A DNA stretch of 64,000 nt from contig JALRMN010000026.1 in NCBI GenBank assembly GCA_024760905.1, positions 506,001-570,000 of the forward strand, given 5' to 3'. Within the stretch, counting starts at the first letter, position 1; each line of letters opens with the position of its first letter. The position numbers were made by a program, and so were the translations under genes. This document shows positions 12,281 to 25,042 of the stretch, piece after piece. The stretch is from Plotosus lineatus. Taxonomy: Eukaryota; Chordata; Actinopteri; Siluriformes; Plotosidae. The notes below the pieces were generated by a model that made no database searches, had not been told where the DNA came from, and saw nothing but the letters and a program-made list of their open reading frames with translations.

Positions 12281-14057
12281 TCTAAGTGTGGTTACTGACT
12301 TCATCATGAGTAATGCAGAGACACAAACCTGGATAAGCCACAGAAAATACAGCCAGCTTTCCAGATAAGCCAAGAACCAGGTGCACTTTTTGAAAATAGA
12401 GGAATGCATGGTCTACCATCAAATAAAGAAAATCATGAGAACATTCCATTTACAGCATTCCCCAGTTCCCCAGCAAAGTAGCAAATCACCAGGAGACCCA
12501 TCAATAGAAATTGATAAATGAATAACACAAGAAAGCCTGGTCCAAGCACAACCAAATCCATCCTGTAGGCAGAGGTGGAAAGTGGAAATTGAGCCCGACA
12601 ACAATTACCTGTACAATGGTTGGCCACAAAAGAAATGTGGGTAAGGAAACTGTACAGGCAAACTGCAGAGAACCTGCATCTGAGAGGAACTGCAAGTGAA
12701 TTACTCTGCAGTTACAAACAACACAGGATAACTCAGAAAATGCAGGAAAATAAGTCATCAATTTTAAACACTTTCCTTACTCACAGTGTGGAACACAAAT
12801 TTATTCTTGTCATTTTCAGCTTAGAGAAACTTTCACAGCCAGCAGACACAGTGCCGCTATCTCAGTCCAAAAAGGAGGAACATCTGGCTTTTCAGGCCAC
12901 ATTCAACAAGCCCAATCAAATTAAAAATGCATGAAAGCACATCACAAAACTCTCACTTTTGTAGTGTTGATTCTGTTATCATTTACCTCACCTCTTATTT
13001 AACTTCTGCAGATTTGTTCTAATTTATAAACTGTGAGATAGTTATGATTCAAACCCAACCCTGCCTTGAAAATAAAAAATAAATAAATAAAAGAGTACCA
13101 GTATTGGAAATCCTTCCAGCATAATTTGTGCACATGTAATAGGTTTAACTGCTACAGAAGCTTATTTTAACAAAAATAACCATAAAAATCACAAAACTGG
13201 TCATTTTTATCCCATGCATTACTCGTGAGCGCTGAAATGCTGGAATTAATAGTTTACCGGGTGTTTTTCCATAAAAATGGCATCAACACTTTGAGCAGGA
13301 TTGATGTCTCTTACATTCAAGTAACTCTGAGAATGAGAATGCTGCCAGAGATGTCTGTGACAGTCAACCCAAAATGGATTATGCAGATAATGTTTGGTCA
13401 AGTCGGCTTTCCCGCCATCAGTCAGATTCGGAACACAAAAGCAAGTTTTCTGCGATTTCGGCGCTTGTTGTTTGTGCCGCTCAGCAATGTCTGATAATGT
13501 GTTATGATGCACGAGTCAGTGACGTAGTCCTGCTTATCCAACAAACTTATGTCACTCCCAAGATGGAAGAAAGGCAGCATATCTGAGTATGCCTGGAGTC
13601 GTGAACACTCGCATTCATTTTGAAAATGGACAAGGACTGGTGCCACCAAAAGGAGCCAGTGATGTTGTACGTGATCTTTTAATACCCAGTAATACTAATT
13701 CACCACAGACACACTTTAAACTAACACAAGCCTCGACAATTGACGCGACCCGACGGTCGGTCTTGTGACCAGTCGGCTGCCTTTTGAAAACCCGTAAACG
13801 TGCTAAACAGTCACGCACATATTTCACTTTCGTGAATGCAATGCATGATACTGTGCACTGCTGAAACCAGCTTCGTATCGCCAACAAAAATGGCTGACAT
13901 GGCAGGTACACGCCAAAACTTTCAGAAAATATTTGTTTAAAGATAATTTCGACATACTAAACTTCAATGATGATGCTATGTTACCAAAATAAGATGCAAG
14001 ATTTGCTACAAGTATATCAAACAAATTAGGGAAGAATCTGCTCTATATTTATTAATA
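12281..14057. other. unclassified 1.8 kb
   Basis: Frames of 60-100 codons exist on both strands (for example 13,246-13,512 and 13,615-13,911 minus) but overlap one another and match nothing I know. I see no splice-site pairs that would join them. Confidence 0.3.
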
Positions 14058-14404
14058 CCTTGTGAATTAGGAGCGGTGGTGGCCTGGTGGTAAGGTGCTC
14101 AATCACTGATCCCAAGGTTGAGTGTTTAAACCCCACTTTCAAACCCCCAGTGCAGCTAACTGGGTTATCAAAGGCCAATCATGTCTCTCACTGTCCATGG
14201 TGAGAGGTTCATGTAAAAGAGCCATTGCTGACTGTCGTAAAGAGTAGCTGCATAGCAACTCAGTGTGTTTCTGTCATGTAATGGCCTGATTAGCTTTCCA
14301 GGGTATACTTTGCCTTTGCCCAGAGTTGGCTGAGATGGGCACCAGCTTCCCCACGATCCTAACTAGGATTTAAGCCTTCAGAAAATGAATGACCTTGTGA
14401 ATTA
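14058..14404 (+). mobile_element. complete SINE with L2-like tail and 12-bp target duplication
   Basis: Element 14,070-14,392, flanked on both sides by CCTTGTGAATTA (14,058-14,069 and 14,393-14,404). Order: tRNA-like head (GAGCGGTGGTGGCCTGGTGG, A-box-like; a degenerate B box follows), body shared with the RTE-tailed SINEs (AACTGGGTTATCAAAGGCC), then the L2-like tail ending CCTAACTAGGATTTAAGCC and GAAAATGAATGA. The perfect duplication shows the whole unit was inserted by retrotransposition. Confidence 0.9.
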
Positions 14405-15004
14405 TCAAAAAGTTTTAGCGACAAAATGCAGTTACAGGTATTAATGTTAACAATTAGTGACGTTACAGTTCAGCCAGTTAAAGGTTCAAGTTGGTGCTAC
14501 TGTTGTTTGACATTTATGCTGATTGATGAAACTTTGCATGTTGCTGTATTAAAAGTATTCCAGCAGTTGTATGAGAACAGTGAAGATAATTTGTATTAAA
14601 ATTTAATGTTTCAAAATAATTAGTTGTGTTGTCAATAATTTAACCCTTTAATATTAGAAAATTTAACAATACAGAAAATATTATACAGACATCTACTGAA
14701 GTTAAAAGCACATTGAGGAAATGTGGTTTAGTCGGTGTTTTTTTTTTCTTTTTGAGGAGAAATAAGTTTTCAAAAAGGCAGTAAGTTATATTCTGGCTGT
14801 TTCTTTACTGGAAAAATATGCAAATACAGATGGTAGCTATGGAGTAAATACGGGAACTTTTTTTTTTTTTTTTTTGCTGTGGAGGTCCATGTCCATGTAC
14901 TTAACTTTCCTGTCACTCGTTGCACATTTACATAAAACAGTGAGATTAAATAGGAACCCAATACCTTTTCTTTCTCGAAACATAGACTATTAAACGTAAA
15001 TAGT
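14405..15004. other. AT-rich sequence, nothing recognised
   Basis: Contains an interrupted poly-T stretch at about 14,851-14,875. No coding signal. Confidence 0.35.
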
Positions 15005-15178
15005 GCATGATATTACATACATTTAAGGCATTTGGCAGACAGTCATCCAGAGCGACGAGTGATTGCATGTTAAAAGCCTTGCTCAAAGGCCCAACAGTCG
15101 TGATGCTGAAAATTGAACCAGTCACCTTCAGATCAGTAACCCATCGCCTTATCAACCAAGCCACCACTGGTTCCAGTG
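15005..15178 (-). mobile_element. tRNA-derived SINE of a third type (head C)
   Basis: Minus strand: CAGTGGTGGCTTGGTTGATA with A-box-like text, a B-box-like GGTTCAATTTT, then GTTGGGCCTTTGAGCAAGGC, a phrase typical of a widespread fish SINE. The 3' end near 15,005 is ATTTAAGGCATTTGGCAGAC on the plus strand. Confidence 0.65.
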
Positions 15179-18100
15179 CTGATATTACCTTCCAGGGATC
15201 CAGACTCCAACCCAATCCAGCCATACCTTTTGAAGAGGGTTAGAATGTGCGTATGATCATGAAACTGGAACATTTTCACAATTTCAGACCAGTTTCATGA
15301 TCAGACTCTTACATATTAACCCGTTAAAGGGTTAGAAAATTGTGATGTGTAGCAATTGCTGTAGCTTGCAAGAGCAAATTTGCAGAATAATAATAATACC
15401 CCAAATTATTTTGCTATACAAAAAAATCTACAGAAACATTTTGGACCCTGCTCAACTATATATATCATCATGAAAGCAATGACCAACAATGGAAAAAACA
15501 CAGTTGCCCGACTTGAACTGGAATATGTGATGGACCATCACCAACCAAGTTAATCTTTTAGTGAAGAGCTAATACAACAGCCTCTATTTGAAATTCAGCA
15601 CATCAGACTTGTGTTAGTATTGAGAAGTGAGTCATAAATGCAATCCCTATTATGTTGTTCCTCTATGGCATGAACCTAATACTGCAGGAAGCAGAAAGGA
15701 ATCAAGGGGGCACAGCAGAGCAGAAAACAAGGGGGCTCCAAAGCAAAATCTTACACATGCATGCCATTCAGTCAAGAGTTCATACATGAAATATCCATTC
15801 ATAAAGAAACCTACATCCAAGCTTGATGGATTCTGGGAACAATAAAGGAAACAGCAACCTGTGCATCTAGCTTCAGACACCTGAGAAACTCCATCTACCC
15901 TTATCCTTATCACAGTTCATTCTATTTACGCTCAACACGACCGACCATGGATGCCGAGTGTATAATGCAGGACAACTGTATGTACTAATACATATCATAT
16001 CGCACAAGTATTAAAATATTGTGAACAGTACAAAAAAAATAAAAAAAATCAATATTCATAACATAATACTTACAATGAATAAAAATAACAACTGTAAACA
16101 CACTAACTGACGGACGCAATAAAAAAAAAATCCATAAACTTAATGTGAAGCTTTACCAGCTTGGCTGTGGTTTTTGTAAAGGAACTGGATGCTTTGTACG
16201 ATAAAACACACAGAAAAACAAAGTGAACTAATACTAAAAACATTCTGTAAATATACTGCACACACAAATAGCAACACTTAAACAAAGCTCACAAATATCT
16301 TTCGGAGGGGTTCAGTTTTTCCTTCATCACTTCAAGACGTCGGTGAGAAATGAACCCAACACTGGATGGAAATAAATGCTATACTGCTTGAGTTTGTTGC
16401 AACAATGGCATGATGTTTACGTGCTTATGAACGAGGATAAAGGTGGAACAATATATTTGTCTGCAAGTTTCTTTTGGTTAGTTGGTGTATATTTAAATAC
16501 ATATGCTTTTTGTTGAAGTTACTGCACGACTCATACAGTTTTAATTCGAATATTAGTATTAATTCTTCACATATGTGTCAAACATGAGATAGAACACTGC
16601 TTACAGTCATTTCCAACAAAGTTTGTTGTCAATATGGACATAAACAGATTAAATCCTATTATTATTTTTAAATTGTATGATCTCGGTGTACAGCCCCAGG
16701 TTACAAAAATTTACAGACTACGTGTTGCATATGGTTAATGTGCATAGGGAATTACAAATTGTTAACAGTTAATAAAGTCCTTTACCAAGTGAACGGGAAT
16801 CTAAGACACCTTTCAAAACGGAAGGCAAAATGAAATTGGGCAGAAACACCTTTAATTTGGCTACGCAAGAAAGTCGGCAATCTGTAAAAGGTGGACTCTC
16901 GCATTATAACACTGCAAACCTTACACATCTAGACTGTATAATATTTGGTCAGAGAATTAAACCCAACAGATTTATGGCTGCAAAAAAAGGGGAAATGTTT
17001 CAAAACTATTGGGATGTGCATGTCATTTCGACATTATCTTCATTCTAATTGCGATCACTTTTTTTCTGAATTCTTTTCTTGGGTATCTGATGGATCTCAA
17101 ATGTATTGTAAGCATGCAGCCTTGAAGCCAAAAATAAAGAGCCTTGAAATGTGCCAGACAACACTGGCCACGTTTATACACTGCCTAGTACAATTTCATA
17201 GGATTTCTGTTGATAAGTCATTTCTGTGTGCTTGGATGGGTGTATCTTAAACTCTCTGTTGTTGAATTTATGCAGAATATAATCCACTTGTGAAAATAGC
17301 TTAACATACGAGTACCACAGGATACACACCTAGCTTCATAACTTGTGAAATTTTTGACCTTGATGGGTCATAGGAAACATTCATGTAATGTAATTGTTCT
17401 TTAAACACAAATGGCTAATGTGATAACTTTTATAGATAAACCACTTAAATTTGCTTAAGGTTCCGACATGCTGGCACATGCTGATAGTTTCTGCTCTATA
17501 AGGTGTTAAATAGGACAAGATGAGAACTTATTTGAAACCTTTGGCCTATATACTTACAGAGGGCAATATAAAGGGAACATCCATAAATAAAATTGTAATT
17601 CTGCTGGTTCCCTACCACATTTACGTCGTCGACTACAGTTGGACAGCCACTGCTGGTCATCTGGTGGGCCTCTGTTGTCAACTGACAGATGACCTCATCA
17701 GTCATAATGTAAATTTTCATCTGTCGCTTCTCATTCCTCAAGCACACTTGGAATCATATGGGGTTTGTGGAGTCCTGAATTCTGACTGGAATTGCTCACA
17801 GCCTTCAGTGAAAGCTTTCCTTTAAAAAGTGTTGCTGCAGTTAATCAGTGGTGGCACTTCGATTCACAATTCCAAGTTGATGACTTTAATAAGAACATCC
17901 ATCATCTGAACTTCGTGAGCTGTGTATAAATAAAATGCAGAAAATTAGTGTGTTCTAACTGAAACTTTCATCACTGACAACTTCCCATTCTCTTAACCCT
18001 CAATCTAATGGACAAAAGGAGGGGCCGGTCTGGTTTTGTCAATTGCCCACAGCGTCCGAGAATGATGGGTAATCACTTCAATTTAATTCCGGAAAAATGC

Positions 18101-18633
18101 AATGTATGTATATGCACAACCACATCATCCAGTTTAACACTACCGTGTATGCACTGATGCGTGTGCCAACTAATGACCAATTATCAAAATTGCCAACCTC
18201 CGACCCCTCCCGGACATATTCGACTACTCCAAGACTTTGTCTGCAGCTTCCGATATCTATTAAACTGGGGACTGTAGAATGGAGGATGGAATGTGATTAG
18301 ATTTAAATTAAAGAGATAATAAAAGTATAGCATAATGCCAACTACATGTATTGAAGTTCACACCTTCAAAATCATAATTTTAGAGTAAAAGTAACAAGAT
18401 GTTTTTTTGTGAGGCAACACAGGAAACGGTGGTAAAATGTAACGCAATCAATCAAATGCTTCCTCAGTTAAGATACTCCATGCACACCGTCTCACACGGA
18501 GTTAAACAAATACACTCAGAGTATTTCATGTTCCAGTCCTCAGCACTGAGAAAGTTGCCATTGATTGTACACCTTTTAAGTTAAAAAAAAAAAAATCAAA
18601 CTTCATTGATTTTATGAACAATTTTTTTCTTAC
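15179..18633. other. 3.4 kb with no recognised gene
   Basis: AT-rich. Several frames of 60-100 codons (16,945-17,250 plus; 17,496-17,747 minus; 17,520-17,825 plus) overlap on opposite strands and show no family motif. The stretch lies downstream of the MHC transmembrane exon and may hide short cytoplasmic exons or a 3' UTR, but I could not place them. Confidence 0.3.
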
Positions 18634-18739
18634 CCCATTTTTGTCTTCCAGGCAATAAATCCAGCAACAAATACAGCAAAAACAACAGCTACACCACTAA
18701 GTACAATAAGAACAGTCAGTCCTCCATCCGATCCTCCAC
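18634..18739 (-). pseudogene. MHC class I transmembrane exon
   Basis: Begins after a CACAG acceptor and ends before GTAAG. It reads GGGSDGGLTVLIVL, then a hydrophobic run (SGVAVVFAVFVAGFIAW) and a basic stop-transfer KTKMG. The exon itself is undamaged. Cytoplasmic exons beyond it were not found. Confidence 0.85.
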
Positions 18740-18834
18740 CTGTGAAGTGAGTACAGAGTGTTGATGATGTTCTGCAGTAATGAATCACTTTCACTCTGTA
18801 AAGCTGAAGTTTTAGAGGAAAGTGTTTCTCCGAC

Positions 18835-19131
18835 CTCTCAGGATTCGGCGCTGGCTCGCAGGCAGCACTAACTCCTCCCCCGAGCTGCTATGGCGAATCA
18901 CACAGGTGTAGTTGTGTTTCTGCAGATCCTCAGCTGGGACTTTCAGAATACTTCTCTTCTGGAAACTTCCACCCTGGTTTGGTCACGTCTCTCTGAGCTC
19001 TACGTCCTCATACACGTCCCTTCCATCCTTCTGCCAGGTGATCATCACTGATTTGGGGAAGAAGCCTGTTGCATAACACACCACCTCTGGAGAAGAGGAG
19101 TGTTTCTGGAACAGTGACGCCTCAGGACGAA
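18835..19131 (-). pseudogene. MHC class I alpha3 (Ig C1) exon with a stop codon
   Basis: Reads VRPEASLFQKHSSSPEVVCY, ATGFFPKSVMITWQKDG, then DVELRET followed by a stop and PNQGGSFQKRSILKVP, then NYTCVIRHSSSGEE. Both Ig-fold cysteines (VVCYA and YTCVI) and the tryptophan are present. The TGA lies at 18,983-18,985, where relatives usually have a leucine. Acceptor CTACAG and donor GTCGGA flank the exon. A product stopping here would lack the second cysteine and the membrane anchor. Confidence 0.85.
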
Positions 19132-19253
19132 CTGTAGAGACACCGAGAAATCAATATTACACACTCTATCAGACTTATTCATTTACAGAATAAATGACAT
19201 TCATGTGTGAACTACAGGGACACAGTGTGCTGGGAAAAAAAACCTAAACGTTT

Positions 19254-19312
<59 letters not shown>
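19254..19312. repeat. (TA)n microsatellite
   Basis: TA run in intron 3 of the MHC class I gene, just upstream (in gene direction) of the alpha3 exon. Confidence 0.95.
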
Positions 19313-19316
<4 letters not shown>

Positions 19317-19589
19317 CATATATACACACCCATACATTTTGCTTTTCTTTATTTCATTCTTTGCCTACTGTATTAATCCCACAAAGGAAATTACAGTATT
19401 GTCACTGCATTTATCCAAACAAATGTGAACACACACACACACAAAAATTTTATGAATTTATAGTAAAAAATAATAATATTTGGTTGTCGATAATAACTGC
19501 ATTGAGATAACGAGACAGACCCTAGACTTCTTTCATCATGAGTTCTCCCTTCCCAGGACTTTACACATTTCGATAACTGTTTTACTTGG

Positions 19590-20415
19590 GAGTGGTACAG
19601 TACCCGCCTCACAGCAAGTATGTCCAGGGTCAGAGTCCCGAGCTTGGAGAGGGTGCTTGTGGGGGTTTCCTCCGGGTCCACCAGTTTCCTCCCACACGCC
19701 AAAGACATGCGCAAGAGAATATCTGGCTGTGAGTGTGAATGGTTGTGTGACTGCTGGCCCTGTGATGGTCTGGTTAGTTAGTAAAGGTGTACAGGGATCC
19801 CTTGCTACTTCACGCTTCAATGCATGCAGCTTCAGTGCATCGCGTTTGTTATTTCATTTTTAATTAAATATTCATCAAATTAAAAAATAAGGAAATTAAG
19901 GAAGAACAGGGGAAAAGGTTAAGAAAAATGCGGCAAAACAAGGCCAAGTCTTGAAAAAAAAAAAAAAAAAAAAAAAACCTCCCATCAAAGATACTTACAT
20001 TTTTAGGTGAGGTGCACATCTTCGTGCGCGCAGGTCTGTATGTATGTGTAGTTATATTTTATTTACATCTTATGCATTTATAGTATGAAATATGTATTCA
20101 TTGATATTATATACATACATGTATACGTCAGTCGGGGAGTTTGTCCCACTTCATGGAATTTGGTGGTTGCGGGGAGATCTCAGTCCCAATTAATCATGGA
20201 AAGTGAGGGATCCCTGTACTCTGCGGTCACATAATATCTATGATAGGCTTGGCTAATTGGTTGTTCCAAATTGTCCCGAGGTGTGAGTGATTGTTTGTTG
20301 TTGTTCCAATGAATTGGCAACCTGTTCGAGTGTTGGCAGAAATAGGCTCCAGCCTATTCATTACCCTAGTAGAATTAAACAGCTCAACAAGAGAATGAAT
20401 GCTTGGTTTCTTCCC
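19590..20415 (+). mobile_element. head-B SINE with L2-like tail, split by a MITE
   Basis: The left part (19,590-19,791) has the head-B sequence (AGTGGTACAGTACCCGCCTC, then GGGGGTTTCCTCCGGGTCCA and TTTCCTCCCACACGCC). The right part (20,217-20,415) has the tail (GATAGGCTTGGC, ATAGGCTCCAGCCTATTCAT and AGAATGAATG). Between them is a 425-bp MITE. Removing it and one TA restores the GGTGTACTCTGC text found in other tails of this type. Confidence 0.65.
19792..20216. mobile_element. MITE with CAGGGATCCCT termini, TA target duplication
   Basis: Ends are CAGGGATCCCT in inverted orientation, flanked by TA on both sides (19,790-19,791 and 20,217-20,218). The interior is non-coding and AT-rich with an (A)n run at about 19,954. 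A second copy lies at 41,094-41,575 and a fragment near 4,305. The TA duplication points to the Tc1/mariner superfamily (pogo-like ends are possible). Confidence 0.75.
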
Positions 20416-20896
20416 ATAGTATTTGAGAAGGGGAAATTTATGTTCATATGGATAAATATTTGGTTATAATTTGTTCATATTTACAACTATGATCCTGAGC
20501 AGATCCCTTACATCTCCATACTTTGGCCACTCCATCATGTTGGTAGAGGTTCATCTTTGGCTCAATTCATAAAACTGTTGTGGCTCATCTTCTGATGCTG
20601 AATGATTTGCATCTCACAGAATGGCCTTTATAATATTGCTGTTTTCCAAGTTTCCTTCCAACAAGTGAGCGGTTATATTTTCACCTTTGCTCTTTGCAGG
20701 TTGTCTATGATGTTATATGCTGTTGATGTGATGATTAACTTTCTGTCTTTAATGTATCTATGTCCGTAATTCTCATGAAGAACATTCCAAAGCAATGACT
20801 GTGGCCACTGTTTTTGGTTGATGAACCCGATAGAATTTTGACCCTTTTCTCAATTTTAAAATGGCATGCATTTCCTTCCACCGCCACTACCACCCT

Positions 20897-20957
<61 letters not shown>

Positions 20958-21229
20958 GCTAAAACTGAAAGTATATCCATAAAGATTTAACACCCACACA
21001 TGGGCTTCAAGAAACACTTGCGGGGTTCAAAACAGATGGTTTGTTATGACATGAACACATTTTGTATAAAATAAAATAAAACTGAATTCTCTTTTCATAT
21101 TCATCTTTTGATCTCACAGAAAAACATCCTCAGTGGATATAAATATATATAAATTGGCCTCGCTGTTCTAATACACTGGAAATTGCCTGTATTAGGTCTT
21201 ATGGTTAACGGAAGCTTGTACAAAAAAAG
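20416..21229. other. intronic sequence with (AC)n run
   Basis: Holds an (AC)n microsatellite at 20,899-20,956. Nothing else recognised. Confidence 0.6.
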
Positions 21230-21530
21230 TTTCCTTAAGGTGTCTGAGCTCAACTTCAGAGACAGGGGAAGGAGCTCAGACACCCGAGGAAAGCTTCGAC
21301 CCTGAGGTAGAGCTCCTCAGCATTGAAAAGAATTAGTTGAGGTGATTAATACAAGTAAATAGAACCTTCCTTTTTCCTCCATTTTGAAGTGTTCCAGGCA
21401 TGTAGAACAGGGAGGAGGCCCCAGAGTAGACCCAGAAATCACTGGAGGGATTATAAATCCAATCTGGCCTGGGAAATAGTTATCAGGAGGAACAAGAGAG
21501 TGCCTCTGGGGAGACCGATGCCTGGGTTTC
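21230..21530 (+). mobile_element. old Rex3-like LINE fragment
   Basis: Plus-strand text matches, with heavy decay, the region just after reverse transcriptase in the Rex3 copy at 50,857-54,219: a counterpart of LLRIERGQLRW near 21,310-21,340 and of VFRACPTGKRPRGRPRTRWR at 21,385-21,450 (here VFQACRTGRRPQSRPRNHWR). Broken by stops. It lies in MHC intron 3. Confidence 0.65.
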
Positions 21531-22113
21531 CTTCCAAGACATGTCTCCACGATAATTTGCAAAAACACAATCGGATGATTTGTGTCTTCTAAATCACAGT
21601 GACATGGGTCCATCTTACAACATGATTGTTGAAGAAATGAGAAGCCACTCGCTGCAACAATTAAAGATAAATAAAACTGCCAGCTGAAGCATATTACTGC
21701 AGTAATTATCCAGCGAAATGCTCTTGACTATTTGGTAGTTGATGACTTGTTTTGGTAGGATAGTGTTAGTTTATAGTATATTTTACACTGTATATATTAC
21801 ACTACATTTTTTAGAACCCAGATAACCATTCACCAAATCATTTTCAAACATTCTACATAAGGAAATAGAAAAGACAAACTAAAACAATGCTTTCTTTTTT
21901 CATGATTTATTTTTACATCATTCAAGGATCCAATGTGATGTGAATTATTCTAAATCAAGGAACCAATTAAATCGCACGAATCACATATAATGTATATTAA
22001 TAACAATTCTCAGAATTAGCAAGCTTCAGTGTGTGTGTGTGTTGTGGTTATTTTTTGTAGAATAAGTAAACTTACTGCATGTTCTATGTAGTGACTGATT
22101 ATGTAATATGATG

Positions 22114-24095
22114 TACAATCTGGATTCGAAAAAAGTTGTGACGCTATACAAATTGTGAAGAAAATCTGAATACAATGATTCGGAAGTGCCAAATTTCAAT
22201 ATTTCATTCTGAATAGAACATAGATGCGGCATGATGTTAATAGTTCCTTTGGCATCCTAACTTTATCCAACCCACCAACAGCGTTGACATGGTCAGTCAT
22301 GATTCTCAAAGCAATGAGAATTCTTGTTTTCATATTTTCAACTTCCACCTCTTTGTTAATCATGAATCGCTTGGCTACTATTAGCCTAGCGCCGGTTATA
22401 TTTTATAATCGTAAATAATAATAATCTTTAATAAAAACATTTTTATGACTTTGTGAAGCTATGTTCTTGACAACATGATCACTTGTTTTGATCATTTCTC
22501 AATCGGTTCACTTCCGATATCCCATGATGCACTACGCCACCTCATTCAAAAGTGCAAATTATTTCTTGCTTGCACTGGGCGATAATAGTGAAAACTATCC
22601 CCCGACTAAACTAGCCTAAAGTTATTCTAATTGCCTAATCTTATTAATCCGAAAATGATATTACATAAACAGTTTTGACAGATTCGGGTAGCAGTTTGAT
22701 TCACAAATGTTATACATTAGTAAGGTAACTAAGATTTTTCAAATAAGAAGTTTTATGTACTTTCCTTTAAGTAGTAAGTCTACTATGCTTGTAACAAATA
22801 CTATTTTTTAAATAATATAAACTTTATATTTTTATTTGCTTCTAGCTTGCCTGATTTTCTCATAAATATGGGCCCAGAATGCACCACAGAGCACATAAAT
22901 TTTAAAGATTTTTATAGGGGTGGTCCTCCAGACCCCCCTGCGGGAGGGGACATCCCTCCAGCACCCTCCCCATGCTTGCCTCAAACAATTTCCACCCCCG
23001 ACTTATCAATATCCTCTTTCTACTCTAAAACTTAATGAATACCCTGCCTTTGTGCTGACAGAAATGATAAGGTGAAAAGGCTTTGTGTTTGTTCAGTCAA
23101 CCGTGTGGTTGTTAAGTTCACGTGTGACTCCACGTTCATTGGGATGAGAGTTCATTTATTATTTAAGTCAAATTAATACTTCCCAAAAGATGGTGTTTAC
23201 ATACAAATCTTTGCAGAGGCATTAGACTCGAGTGTATTTTTGTGCTATTAAATTAAAAAAAAAACCTTCAGTAAATATTCATGCAAGGACAAATATTTAT
23301 TTCAAGGAGTTTTCGGGGGGGTTTACAGTTTTACAGATCAGGGTTCCTGATTTACATGACTTTTGTAGTTCATTTGAAATTCCAGGACTTTCAAGGCCCT
23401 GAGCAAACCATGAGTTAGAAGCCTGTATTAGACAAGAATGGGACAACATTCCTATTTCTAAACTTGAAAAAAACTTGTCTCCTCTCCTCAGTCCCCAGAT
23501 GTTTGCAGACTGTTGTAAGATGAAGAGGGGATGCCTCACAGTGGTGAAAATGGCCGCGTCCCAACTTTGAGATTTGTTGACACCTTCTTCTTTTCCTTTC
23601 GGCTGTTCCCTACAGGGGTCGCCACAGCGTATCATCTGCCTCCATCTCACCCTATCCTCTGCATCCTCTTACACCAACTGCCTTCATGTCCTCCTTCACC
23701 ACATCCATAAATCTTCTCTTTGGTCTTCCTCTAGGCCTTCTGTCTGGTAGTTCCAACCTCAGCATCCTACTACCAATATACTCACTATCCCTCCTCTGTA
23801 CATGTCAAAACCATCTCAATCTAGCCTCTCTGAAAACCAAAACCTCTTACACAGCTGTGTCTCTGATGTACTCATTCCTGATGCTATCCATCCTCGTTAC
23901 TCCCAAAGTGAACCTCAACATTTTCATCTCTGTTACCTTCAGCTCTGCCTCCTGTCTTTTCAGTTTAAACTTTTGACCAAGTCATCTATGTTCTATTCGG
24001 AATAAAATATTGAAATTTGGCACTTCCACATCATTGCATTCAGTTTTTATTCACAATTTGTATAGTGCCCCAACTTCTGTAAAATCCAGTTTGTA
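22114..24095. mobile_element. decayed Tc1-like transposon with nested insertions
   Basis: The left end at 22,114 (TACAATCTGGATTCGAAAAA then AGTTGTGAC) and the right end at 24,095 (inverted TACAAACTGGATTTTACAGA) are inverted repeats of about 110 bases, sharing TGGAAGTGCCAAATTTCAAT-type text. A relic of the transposase C-terminal coding end lies at about 23,385-23,580 (minus; QEWDNIPISKLEK). This is a common teleost Tc1-like family. Most of the middle (22,240-23,385) does not look like transposase, and an RTE LINE 3' end sits at 23,584-23,955. The element lies in MHC intron 3, next to the alpha2 exon. Confidence 0.75.
23584..23955 (-). mobile_element. RTE LINE copy 3, 3' end only
   Basis: About 370 bp of the LINE 3' terminus: tail at 23,584 (TTCTTCTTTTCC on plus), GGCGACCCCTGTAGGGAACA on minus, then the coding end corresponding to RLRWFGHVQRR. 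It is inserted in the Tc1-like element, whose sequence resumes at AGTTTAAAC. Confidence 0.85.
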
Positions 24096-24135
24096 ATATA
24101 TGTTTATATACTGTAATAGAATATAAAAGGTTTAC

Positions 24136-24391
24136 CTTTTCTTTCCAGAGTCTCCCTGCCAGAAACCACAACCGTACGCAACCAGTCAATACAGTTACTC
24201 TCCAGGTAGTTCTTCCAGATCTCCTGTAGGATCCCATTTCTTTATAAAACTCTCAGCTTGAGGATTAACTGCAGTCAAGGTTCCAGTTTTCAGATCCAGA
24301 CTGAAGAAATCTTCTCCATCATAACCAAACTCATCGTATCCTCTAGTGGTGCCATCATCACAGCCGTACATCCTCTGTATGATATGAATTC
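24136..24391 (-). pseudogene. MHC class I alpha2 exon with frameshift
   Basis: Frame one reads IHIIQRMYGCDDGTTRGYDE, FGYDGEDFFSLDLKTGTLTA and VNPQAESFIKKW. After about position 24,240 the family sequence continues in another frame: ILQEIWKNYLESNCIDWLRT, VVVSGRETLERK. The disulfide cysteines (YGC and SNC) and the conserved YDGEDF are there. One small insertion or deletion near the AAAGAAATGGG run explains the break. Acceptor TGTAG, donor GTAAAC. Confidence 0.85.

Positions 24392-24392
<1 letters not shown>

Positions 24393-24440
<48 letters not shown>
24393..24440. repeat. (CA)n microsatellite
   Basis: Starts two bases beyond the alpha2 exon, so the repeat itself supplies the polypyrimidine tract (TG on the minus strand) of the acceptor site. 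Confidence 0.9.
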
Positions 24441-24442
<2 letters not shown>

Positions 24443-25011
24443 GCTCATATGAACTCGTATAATACACTAAGGATTTGAATAGTTATGCTCCCCTCTATCC
24501 ATTTTCCATGTAGTTGTTTCTAGTAGAAAAGTGTTATTGAAGATGAGTAACAAAAGAATATTCCAGGAATGTGTTGAGGGTTTCTCCGCTGCATGTTTTC
24601 ACAGTTATATATAAAAGAGAAACACTTTGTAATCATTTTAATCTGAAGGAATTTTAAGATTAAAGTCGACAGAGAAGATATTTAGTGTGATTGACTGTAG
24701 TTTGGTATAATGTTTCCAAATTTTATCATGTTACAACAACAAATAATAGTATTTTACTGGGATTTAAGTGTTCGACCAACACAAAGTGGTGCATAATTGT
24801 GAAGTAAAAGGAAAATTACACATTAATTTAATTCTAATCAATCACAATCTATTCCAGTTTGATTTTGATGAAATGTAAATTCAGATATCCCAGTGAGGTT
24901 TAGAAAAAATAGAGGAAATTGGTTTAGAAATAGAAGAAATAAAATATTACAGCTGGGAGTAAAGGGGACCCGAGGGCCCCTTGCAGCGTACAGGGGCAGA
25001 GCATGTCACGT

Positions 25012-25042
<31 letters not shown>

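Noticed and set aside
17496..17825. Overlapping frames on both strands as a gene
   Set aside because: No motif, no splice context, and equally open on the opposite strand.
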